Origin: Pseudomonadota bacterium
GTDB taxonomy: Bacteria > Pseudomonadota > Alphaproteobacteria > Rhizobiales > Xanthobacteraceae
Direction of reading: 5' to 3'
Assembly (NCBI GenBank): GCA_023442085.1
Contig: JAEZMT010000239.1
Location: 1 to 13,584, forward strand
Length of the DNA: 13,584 nt
The notes under the pieces are model-generated. The model was not told the DNA's origin and did no database searches. It saw only the letters and a program-made list of their open reading frames with translations. This document shows positions 6,700 through 12,544 of the stretch, in pieces (the stretch's first letter is position 1; the number at the start of each line of letters is the position of its first letter). The position numbers and the translations under genes are program-made.

Positions 6700-7091
6700 G
6701 CCCCGACCCCCGCGCGCGCCGCATGGGCGGAATGCGCCGAATAGGTGCCGTCCGATTCCGCCTCGGCCAGCGCCCGGTCGAGGATAGCGCCCACCTCGCG
6801 CGCAGCGGCGATGCGCAGGGCGATGACATAGAGGTTGCGATCGAGCTTCGCCTTCAGCCGCGCCAGCCGCGCCGCCGTGCCGGCGTCGAGCCGGTCCGGC
6901 AGCCCGCGCATGACCCGGCTCAGTTCCAGCAAGGCGCGGCTCTTGCGCCGGTTGATTTCCACGAGATCGAGGGCGCCGCGCGCCTCGAACGCGGCATTCT
7001 CGAGATCGATGATCTCTTCCAGCCGGTCGAGGGCGCTGATGAGGGTGGCGACGGCAGGGGGCCGGCTCGGCGCGTCGAGATCGAAGCTCAT
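6696..7091 (-). CDS. FlgN-like flagellar export chaperone
   Basis: FlgN proteins are cytoplasmic helical chaperones for the hook-filament junction proteins FlgK and FlgL. The 131-residue product is almost all helix: LISALDRLEEIIDLENAAFEA (17-37), a second helix with EINRRKSRALLELSRVMRGL (45-64), a third from about 73 to 112, then DGTYS (114-118) and an Ala/His tail. The spacing of E31, K50 and the hydrophobic heptads, the 'NRRKSRALLEL' segment and the closing GTYS fit the FlgN family, although identity to E. coli FlgN would be low. Both ends overlap neighbours by ATGA, so it is tightly coupled to the rod-binding gene and the membrane gene. The window also contains flgL, the likely client. No other domain is visible. 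Confidence 0.7.
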   Translation of the reverse strand: MSFDLDAPSRPPAVATLISALDRLEEIIDLENAAFEARGALDLVEINRRKSRALLELSRVMRGLPDRLDAGTAARLARLKAKLDRNLYVIALRIAAAREVGAILDRALAEAESDGTYSAHSAHAARAGVGA

Positions 7092-7687
7092 GCGGCGCCT
7101 CCCTTCGCCCGCGCGAAGACGGCGGAGGACGTGCCGAGGCGCGCGGCAAGTCCGATGCCGCCGGCGCGCGCCGCCTCCTCGCCCACCTTCTGGGTGAGCA
7201 GCGATTTCCAGGTGTCGCCGGCGGTGCCGGAGCCGAACATGGAGGATTTCGAGGTGGCGCCCTTCGCCGGCATCATGGTGTCGAGGAACTGGGAGAGCAC
7301 CATGGCCTCGAACTTCTGAAGCGAGGCCGCCCCCGGGGTCGCGGAGTTCGGCGTGCCGGCCAGCGGCGCGACGCCGGTGCCGCGGCCCGCATGGTGGGGG
7401 CCGAGGGCGTGAGCGTTCTTCAGCCCCGTGAGGCTGGCGCCGGAAAAGGCGACGCCGGGCGGAATCAGCGCCGCGGCGGCGGCCGCGGCATCCTTATCTC
7501 CGCGCCCAGCCAGTTTTTCAGTCCGCGCGGTGGCCTTCGCCTCGGCCACCGTATCCAGCTCGGTGCGGAAGGCGCCGTCGGGCGCGGGGGTGAGTGCCTG
7601 AAGCTTGCCCATCACCTGCCGCGCGCGGGCGGCGTCTGCGGCCTGCATCACATCGAAGACGAGGTCGGACGGCGGGGAGATGCCCAT
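7088..7687 (-). CDS. Rod-binding protein (FlgJ N-terminal domain type, no muramidase)
   Basis: The N-terminal domain of FlgJ caps the growing flagellar rod. Here the 199-residue protein carries that domain only at its C-terminal half: LQKFEAMVLSQFLDTMMP (123-140), then MFGSGTAGDTWKSLLTQKVG (150-169) and a closing helix rich in Gly/Ala. The muramidase half of enterobacterial FlgJ (313 residues) is absent, as is usual in alphaproteobacteria. Residues about 30-120 are low-complexity Ala/Gly/Thr-rich and probably disordered. Start choice: ATG at 7687 has GGAAG seven bases upstream and gives MGISPPSDLVFDV, the N-terminus I recall in Bradyrhizobium relatives. An in-frame ATG at 7735, two bases after the previous stop (TAAGCATG), would add 16 residues and cannot be excluded. 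The stop overlaps the flgN-like start by ATGA. Confidence 0.82.
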   Translation of the reverse strand: MGISPPSDLVFDVMQAADAARARQVMGKLQALTPAPDGAFRTELDTVAEAKATARTEKLAGRGDKDAAAAAAALIPPGVAFSGASLTGLKNAHALGPHHAGRGTGVAPLAGTPNSATPGAASLQKFEAMVLSQFLDTMMPAKGATSKSSMFGSGTAGDTWKSLLTQKVGEEAARAGGIGLAARLGTSSAVFARAKGGAA

Positions 7688-7737
7688 GGCGCGGCTTCCA
7701 TCGAAAACGGTTCGGCAGACACCCTGCCCCGCCATGC

Positions 7738-8139
7738 TTATGCGAGGCTTGCACGCCCGCTGGAGATGAGGCTCGCCTCGGCGATGGCGTCGGTGGCCGC
7801 GCGCTCATCCTCGGCGCGGGCGAGGCGGCCGGTCGCCTCCGCATGGCGCTCGGCGCGCTTCAGGGTGAAGCTTTCCGCCTTCACCTGGTCGGCGGCCGTC
7901 GCCTCGGCGGCATGGGCCTGCTGGCGGGCGAGGGCGACCCGCTCCAGCCGGCGCGCCACGTTCTCCAGCATCAAAGGCGCGAAATGCCCGTCATCGAGGG
8001 CGGCGAGCAGGTCCGTCGTCTCGCCATCGAGCCGCACGCCCTCCCGCACCGCGTCGGCATGGCGGGTCTCTGCGGCGCGCTTCAACTGGCGCTGGACGGC
8101 GACGAGGCGCTCGGCCTTCCTGTGGCGCTCCTTCTCCAT
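7738..8139 (-). CDS. Coiled-coil protein, FliJ-like (function inferred)
   Basis: The 133-residue product is strongly helical and charged, with two long Ala/Arg/Glu-rich helices (about 1-47 and 53-128) around a short break at LDDGHFAPL (48-56). Size, antiparallel coiled-coil layout and position inside a flagellar export operon resemble FliJ/YscO proteins, which couple the export ATPase to FlhA. Sequence identity cannot be judged by eye, and such helices are common, so the label is tentative. Start choice: ATG at 8139 lies two bases after the fliR stop (TGAGCATG); the open frame extends far upstream, but that part is an antiphase shadow of fliR. It ends in TAA, 50 nt before the rod-binding gene. 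It could alternatively be a lineage-specific accessory protein. Confidence 0.6.
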   Translation of the reverse strand: MEKERHRKAERLVAVQRQLKRAAETRHADAVREGVRLDGETTDLLAALDDGHFAPLMLENVARRLERVALARQQAHAAEATAADQVKAESFTLKRAERHAEATGRLARAEDERAATDAIAEASLISSGRASLA

Positions 8140-8141
8140 GC

Positions 8142-8912
8142 TCAGCCCGCCTTCAGCCATTGCGAGAAGGCGACGAGGAAGGCCGAGAGCAGCGGCTCCA
8201 CGCTCACGTAGAGCAGAAGCAGCCCGCCGGCCGTGACGAAGGGCGTCGCCACGAAATAGACCGGGATCTGCGGCGTGAACTTGTTGATGAGGCCCACCGC
8301 GAAATTCACCATCACCGAATAGAGGATGAACGGCCCGCACAGCCGCACCGCCACCAGGAACACCGCCGTCATCTGGTCCACGAGATCGACCAGCGCCGGG
8401 CGCACCGCGAGCAGGCTGCCCGGCGGCACGCGGGAGAAACTGTCCACCAGGCCCTTCACCAGCTCCAGATGCAGGTCGGCGACAAAGATGAGGGCAGTGG
8501 CGGCGAAGACGATGAGGGTGGCGAGGATGGGCAGTTGCTCGTCCTCCTCCACCGACACGCCGGGCATGGGCGAGACGCCCACCGCCTGGGCGATGAAGCT
8601 GGTGGCGAACTGCAGCCCCGTCACATAGAGCCGCGCGAGGAGCCCGATCAGGAGGCCCGTGAGGAGCTCGCCGGCGATCATGAAGACGAAATCTCCGTTC
8701 CCAGCCGTCCGCACCCGCGGCGCGATCTGGTCCAGCACCAGCGGCAGGAAGGCGAAGGACAAAGCGAGCGCCAGGAACAGCTTGGCGCGCATGGGAATGT
8801 GCCGGCCGCCGATGCCCGGCATCAGCATCAGCGCGCCGCCCACCCGGCAGAAGACGAGGAAGGCGGCGAGCACCGCCTCGCGGGCGAGGAGGCTGACGAG
8901 GCCGCCGGTCAA
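8142..8912 (-). CDS. fliR: Flagellar type III export gate protein FliR
   Basis: FliR is an inner-membrane component of the flagellar export gate with FliP and FliQ. The 256-residue product is the normal length and has about six hydrophobic segments, including VLAAFLVFCRVGGALMLMPG, KLFLALALSFAFLPLVL, LLTGLLIGLLARLYVTGLQF and, near the end, FVTAGGLLLLYVSVEPLLSA. The family-typical SFIAQAVGVS and INKFTPQIPVYFVATPF are present. Start choice: the frame remains open far upstream inside flhA, so the start must be near the flhA stop. TTG at 8912 overlaps that stop as TTGA and gives the expected N-terminus; the next candidate, GTG at 8873, would shorten the protein by 13 residues and cut into the first membrane segment. 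It is followed after two bases by the coiled-coil gene. Confidence 0.95.
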   Translation of the reverse strand: MTGGLVSLLAREAVLAAFLVFCRVGGALMLMPGIGGRHIPMRAKLFLALALSFAFLPLVLDQIAPRVRTAGNGDFVFMIAGELLTGLLIGLLARLYVTGLQFATSFIAQAVGVSPMPGVSVEEDEQLPILATLIVFAATALIFVADLHLELVKGLVDSFSRVPPGSLLAVRPALVDLVDQMTAVFLVAVRLCGPFILYSVMVNFAVGLINKFTPQIPVYFVATPFVTAGGLLLLYVSVEPLLSAFLVAFSQWLKAG

Positions 8913-10990
8913 GAGATGGCGCCCAGCGCCTTGATCTCCACCCCGCGCGCGATCTCCACATGGGAGAGCACGGGCAGCGAGGGGAACATGCGCTCCACGA
9001 TCATCCGCACGTAGGGCCGCGCATCCGGCGCGGTGACGAGCACGAAGGGCGCGCCTGCCTTCATGCGCTCGCGCACGGCGGTGGCCGCCTCCGTGCCGAA
9101 CTGCTCCACGAGGCGCGGGTCGATGTCGAACTCGATCACCTCGCCCTTGGCGTCGCGCTTCAAGCTCTGGTGGAAGGCAAGATCCCAGCGGCTGCCGAGG
9201 CGCAGCACGTTCAAGACGCCGCCCTCCGCGAGATCGCCGCAGATCTGCTGCGCCATGCGCATGCGCACATGCTCCGCCACCTGCTCGGAGCGGCGCGCAT
9301 GGGGCACGATCTCCGCCACCGCCTCGAGAATGAGATGCAGGTTGCGGATGGAGACGCGCTCCGCCAGCAAAAGCTTCAGCACCGCCTGCAGGCCGGAATA
9401 GGAAATCTGCGCCGGGCAGATGTCCTCCACGAGGCGCTTGTATTCGGGATCGAGGCGGTCGATCAGCGCGCGCATGCTCTTGTAGGACAAGAGCTGGGGC
9501 AGGTTGTTGGCGATGGCTTCGGAGAGGTGGGTGAGGATGACGGTGAGATTGTCCACCGGCGCGAAGCCCTCGCGCTTCACCTCGGTGGCGTAGGCCTCGG
9601 GAATCCACATGGCCTTCATGCCGAACGCCGGCTCCCGCGCCTCGTCGCCCGGCACGTCCGGCGGCGCGCCGTCGCCCACCACCACGAGCAGCTCGCCAAT
9701 GCGCATCTCCTGCGCCGCCAGCACCGTGCCGTGCATCTTGATCTGGTAGCCCTTGGCGGGGGCGGCGAGGCTCTCCGACATGCGGATCTCGGGCACCACG
9801 AAGCCGTAGCGCAGGGCGAACTTGCGCCGCATCTTGCCGAGCCGGTTGCCGAGCTCAGAGGGCGTGCGCAGCACCTGCGTCGCCAGCTGCTTGCCGACGC
9901 ACACCTCGATCTCGGCCGTCTTCAGCTGCTCCTTGACTGACTCCCGCGCCTCGCGGTCCGCCTGCTGCTTCGCCTCGGCATCGCGCGCATCGGCTTCGGC
10001 CTGCTGTTTCGCGAGCTGCCGTGGCACCGACCAGCCGACGAAGGAGAGAACACCCCCCAGCAGCGCGAAGGGCAGGAACGGAAGGCCCGGCACCAGCGCG
10101 AGGGCGAAGAGCAGGCCCGCCGCCACGAACAGCGCGCGCGGATAGGCGCCGAGCTGCCCCAGCACCGCCTTTTCCGCCCGCCCCCGCGTCCCGCCCTTGG
10201 AGACGAGCAGGCCGGCGGAGAGGGAGACGATGAGGGCCGGGATCTGGGAGACGAGGCCGTCGCCCACGGACAGGCGGGTGAAGATGTCGGCCGCGTCGCC
10301 GATGGGCATCTTGTGCCGCGTGACGCCGATGATGATGCCGCCGAAGATGTTCACCGCGATGGTGATGAGGCTCGCCACCGCCTCGCCGCGCACGAACTTG
10401 GAGGCGCCGTCCATGGAGCCGAAGAAGGCGCTCTCCTCCTCCAGCTCGGCGCGCCGGCGCTGCGCCTGCTTGTCGTCGATGAGGCCGGCGTTGAGATCGG
10501 CGTCGATGGCCATCTGCTTGCCGGGGATGGCATCGAGCGTGAAGCGCGCGCCGACTTCCGCGATGCGGGTGGCGCCCTTGGTGATGACGAGGAAGTTCAC
10601 CGTCACCAGGATGAGGAACACCACGATGCCGATGACGAAATCGCCGCTCATGACGAGCTGCGAGAAGCCATGGATGATGTGCCCGGCCGCGCTCACCCCC
10701 TCCGAGCCGTGGGCGAGGATGAGCCGGGTGGTGGCCACGCCGAGGCCGAGGCGCAGCAGCGTCGCGATGAGGAGGACGGTGGGAAAGGCGGAGAATTCCA
10801 GCGGCTTGTCGATCCACAGCGCCACCATCAGGATCAGCACCGACAGCGCGATGGACAGCGCGAGGCCGATGTCGATGAGCGCCGGCGGGATGGGCAGGAA
10901 CAGGACGGCGAGGATCGCCACCATGCCCATGGCGAAGCCGATGTCGCGACGCGAGCCTTGCGCGGCCTCGCGCACCGTGATGTCGGACAT
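8909..10990 (-). CDS. flhA: Flagellar type III export protein FlhA
   Basis: FlhA is the central export-gate protein: its membrane part conducts protons and its large cytoplasmic domain forms a nonameric ring that receives chaperone-substrate complexes. The 693-residue length is standard. The first 320 residues hold about eight membrane segments (starting near 17, 40, 68, 115, 203, 242, 285 and 305). The FHIPEP family signature is present as GARFTLDAIPGKQMAIDADL (147-166), followed by the charged cytoplasmic loop. A charged linker rich in Ala, Glu and Lys (about 324-360) leads into the C-terminal domain (about 361-693). The ATG at 10990 lies 24 nt after the fliQ stop; a CGGGA is 10-14 bases upstream. 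The stop overlaps the fliR TTG. Assignment is certain. Confidence 0.98.
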   Translation of the reverse strand: MSDITVREAAQGSRRDIGFAMGMVAILAVLFLPIPPALIDIGLALSIALSVLILMVALWIDKPLEFSAFPTVLLIATLLRLGLGVATTRLILAHGSEGVSAAGHIIHGFSQLVMSGDFVIGIVVFLILVTVNFLVITKGATRIAEVGARFTLDAIPGKQMAIDADLNAGLIDDKQAQRRRAELEEESAFFGSMDGASKFVRGEAVASLITIAVNIFGGIIIGVTRHKMPIGDAADIFTRLSVGDGLVSQIPALIVSLSAGLLVSKGGTRGRAEKAVLGQLGAYPRALFVAAGLLFALALVPGLPFLPFALLGGVLSFVGWSVPRQLAKQQAEADARDAEAKQQADREARESVKEQLKTAEIEVCVGKQLATQVLRTPSELGNRLGKMRRKFALRYGFVVPEIRMSESLAAPAKGYQIKMHGTVLAAQEMRIGELLVVVGDGAPPDVPGDEAREPAFGMKAMWIPEAYATEVKREGFAPVDNLTVILTHLSEAIANNLPQLLSYKSMRALIDRLDPEYKRLVEDICPAQISYSGLQAVLKLLLAERVSIRNLHLILEAVAEIVPHARRSEQVAEHVRMRMAQQICGDLAEGGVLNVLRLGSRWDLAFHQSLKRDAKGEVIEFDIDPRLVEQFGTEAATAVRERMKAGAPFVLVTAPDARPYVRMIVERMFPSLPVLSHVEIARGVEIKALGAIS

Positions 10991-11014
10991 GGATCAGATT
11001 CCCGCAGAATGAGA

Positions 11015-11281
11015 TCAGAAGCCGCTGGCGATGCGGCCGTAGATTTCCTCGGTGAAGGCCATGATCTGCGCGCCCATGAAGGAGCCCGTGATCGCCGCCA
11101 CCACCAGCACCGCGACGATCTTCGGCACGAAGGTGAGGGTGACTTCCTGGATCTGCGTCAGCGCCTGGAACAGCGCGACGAGGATGCCGATGAGCATGGC
11201 CGCGCCCACCGCCGGCCCGGCGGCGACGAGGATGGTCCAGATGGCCGAATGGACGATGCCGAGCGCATCCGCCTCGTTCAT
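11015..11281 (-). CDS. fliQ: Flagellar type III export gate protein FliQ
   Basis: FliQ is a small inner-membrane subunit of the export gate; several copies wrap the FliP-FliR core. The 88-residue product is full length and has the two expected membrane helices, about 13-38 (HSAIWTILVAAGPAVGAAML and on) and about 52-76 (VPKIVAVLVVAAITGSFMGA and on). The family-typical polar turn ALTQIQEVTLTFVPK (40-54) lies between them. The ATG lies two bases after the flgD stop (TGAAGATG). fliQ next to flgD and flhA is the standard rhizobial order. Nothing unusual is seen. Confidence 0.96.
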   Translation of the reverse strand: MNEADALGIVHSAIWTILVAAGPAVGAAMLIGILVALFQALTQIQEVTLTFVPKIVAVLVVAAITGSFMGAQIMAFTEEIYGRIASGF

Positions 11282-11283
11282 CT

Positions 11284-11691
11284 TCAGCTCACCGTCACGC
11301 CGGGGCCGATAAGCAGGCTCTTGCCGTTGGAGAGCTGCGCCAAAGGCCCGTCGCTGGTGATCTCCACCGAGGCGACCTTGCCGCTGATGCTGCCATCGGC
11401 GGAGGTCACGGTATGGCCCAGCGCGAGGTTGGCGGTCTGCAAGGCGCTCGCGGCGAGCAGGGACTCAAGCTTGGAATTGCTCGCCACCTGCTGCTCGACT
11501 TGAGAGAACGACGCGAGCTGCGACATGTAGGCGGTGGAATCCATGGGCTGGGTCGGATCCTGGTTCTGGAGCTGCGCCACCAGGAGCTGGAGGAAGGCGC
11601 TGTAGTCGATGCTGTTCGCCTTGCCCGCCGATGCCGTCTTGCTCGTTGCGGCGGCGCCGGCCGCCGGGGCGACGCTCTGGACTTGGGTCAT
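11284..11691 (-). CDS. flgD: Flagellar hook cap / basal-body rod modification protein FlgD, short form
   Basis: FlgD forms the scaffold cap under which hook subunits polymerise and is removed when the hook is complete. The 135-residue protein has the family's N-terminal core: a disordered Ala/Ser-rich lead (1-25), then SIDYSAFLQLLVAQLQNQDP (27-46), TQPMDSTAYMSQLASFSQVEQ (47-67) and a helix to about 90. A short beta part (LGHTVTSADGSISGKVASVE, 92-111) follows. The large Ig/tudor-like C-terminal part of E. coli FlgD (231 residues) is mostly missing, as is common in Rhizobiales. The start is supported by AAGGAG eight bases before the ATG, the clearest ribosome site in the window. It starts 81 nt after flbT, the largest gap in the flagellar block, so it may begin a sub-operon. 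Confidence 0.93.
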   Translation of the reverse strand: MTQVQSVAPAAGAAATSKTASAGKANSIDYSAFLQLLVAQLQNQDPTQPMDSTAYMSQLASFSQVEQQVASNSKLESLLAASALQTANLALGHTVTSADGSISGKVASVEITSDGPLAQLSNGKSLLIGPGVTVS

Positions 11692-11699
11692 GCTGCTAT

Positions 11700-11705
11700 C
11701 TCCTT
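11700..11705 (-). promoter_or_regulatory. Strong ribosome binding site of flgD
   Basis: AAGGAG on the minus strand with eight bases (ATAGCAGC) before the flgD ATG at 11691. Its strength contrasts with most genes here, which rely on overlap with the preceding stop codon, and it fits independent translation initiation after the 81-nt flbT-flgD spacer. Confidence 0.7.
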
Positions 11706-11747
11706 CGTCACGCCGCGTCCTGCCGCCCTTCTCACCCGCGAGGATTG

Positions 11748-11765
11748 CGCGAGGCCGACCTCGCG
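11748..11765 (-). other. Hairpin in the flbT-flgD spacer
   Basis: CGCGAGG and CCTCGCG pair perfectly around a four-base loop, beginning seven bases after the flbT stop on the minus strand. A second CCTCGCG copy lies just downstream (11738-11744), so an alternative pairing is possible. No T run follows. It may be an attenuating or mRNA-processing stem that sets different levels for flgL-flaF-flbT and flgD onward; a plain terminator is less likely. Confidence 0.35.
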
Positions 11766-11772
11766 AAATCCC

Positions 11773-12186
11773 TCACGCGGCGCGGTGCGGCTGCGCGCAG
11801 GCGAGAACCGCGTCTTCCTGCGGGAACATGCCCCGGAGCGCCTTCAGCGCCTCGAAGGCCCGGCCCTCGCTGACGAGCCGGCCCACCGCATCGAGGTTCA
11901 ACAGGATCGAGGGGTTTGAGAAGGTGGTCATCAGCGCGGCCAGATGGCGGAAGAACAGCCGGCGGGCGGCATCCGCATTGGCCGGGTCCACCAGCAGCGA
12001 CTGCGCGACGAAATAGAGCTGGCGCAGCGGCGTGGTGGTGTCTTCCGGCTGCATGACGTGGCTTTCCAGCAGGAAGGTCGCGTCGTTGAGCAGTTCCAGC
12101 GTCACCTTGCGGTCCGCCTGGAAGACCGCGCCGTTCAGGAACAGCTTTTCGCCGGCCTTGAGGGAGATGTGCATGGATTTCGTCAT
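11773..12186 (-). CDS. flbT: Flagellin post-transcriptional regulator FlbT
   Basis: FlbT controls flagellin synthesis at the mRNA level: in Caulobacter it binds the 5' untranslated region of flagellin mRNA and represses, while in Brucella it has been reported to promote flagellin production. The 137-residue protein carries the family pattern throughout: MHISLKAGEKLFLNGAVF (5-22), RKVTLELLNDATFLLESHVM (26-45), TTPLRQLYFVAQSLL (51-65) and GRAFEALKALRGMFPQED (108-125). The start at 12186 overlaps the flaF stop as ATGA; an internal ATG four codons later is possible but less likely. The pair flaF-flbT next to flgL is a hallmark of rhizobial flagellar clusters. The direction of regulation cannot be read from the sequence. 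Confidence 0.95.
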   Translation of the reverse strand: MTKSMHISLKAGEKLFLNGAVFQADRKVTLELLNDATFLLESHVMQPEDTTTPLRQLYFVAQSLLVDPANADAARRLFFRHLAALMTTFSNPSILLNLDAVGRLVSEGRAFEALKALRGMFPQEDAVLACAQPHRAA

Positions 12187-12530
12187 TTCAGGCCATCCCG
12201 GATCGCAGTATTGATATCGATGAGCAGGCCGATGCTGCCGCCGGTGCCCGAGATGAGCCGGTCACATTCCTGGATCACGCCGAGGCCGAGGGAGGCGAGG
12301 GACGCACGCAGCTCGCGCGGCAGCTCGTTGTTGGCGTCGGCGAGATCGGCGATAAAGAAGCCCCAGAGCTTCTGGAGATAGGCCACCGCCGCCATCGTTT
12401 CGCGCGAGCCGGGCTCCGTCTTCGCGGCGAGGGTGAGCAGTTCCACCGCCTTGTCGAGGGCGAGGCGTTCACGCTCGCGGTTGAGCGTCGCGGATTCGTC
12501 GAGGATTTCCGCGTAGGAGAATCGATACAT
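12183..12530 (-). CDS. flaF: Flagellar biosynthesis regulator FlaF
   Basis: FlaF works with FlbT to license flagellin synthesis and export in alphaproteobacteria. The 115-residue product begins MYRFSYAEILDESATLNRE and continues with RERLALDKAVELLTLA, YLQKLWGFFIADLA (51-64), NELPRELRASLASLGLGVI and a C-terminal stretch ISGTGGSIGLLIDINTAIRD, matching the family along its whole length. Start choice: ATG at 12530 with AGGG six bases upstream; the frame also allows a GTG one codon earlier, which is less likely. It follows flgL by 14 nt and overlaps flbT by ATGA. No membrane segment or signal peptide is visible, so it acts in the cytoplasm. Confidence 0.95.
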   Translation of the reverse strand: MYRFSYAEILDESATLNRERERLALDKAVELLTLAAKTEPGSRETMAAVAYLQKLWGFFIADLADANNELPRELRASLASLGLGVIQECDRLISGTGGSIGLLIDINTAIRDGLK

Positions 12531-12544
12531 CACGCACCCTCATG

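Noticed and set aside
8140..8961. Upstream extension of the coiled-coil frame across fliR
   Set aside because: This part is the shifted frame of fliR, shown by Arg/Pro-rich composition; the coiled coil begins at MEKERHRK.
8913..9608. Upstream extension of the fliR frame into flhA
   Set aside because: It overlaps the flhA C-terminal domain in another frame; FliR homology begins only at the flhA stop.
10991..11025. Repeated GATCAG in the fliQ-flhA spacer as an operator
   Set aside because: Two six-base copies in a 24-nt gap, one partly in coding sequence, are too short to support a site; no dyad or spacing fits a known regulator.
10313..11503. Plus-strand open frame opposite flhA, fliQ and flgD
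   Set aside because: Antisense shadow, dominated by Asp, His, Glu and Arg; the three minus-strand genes are certain.
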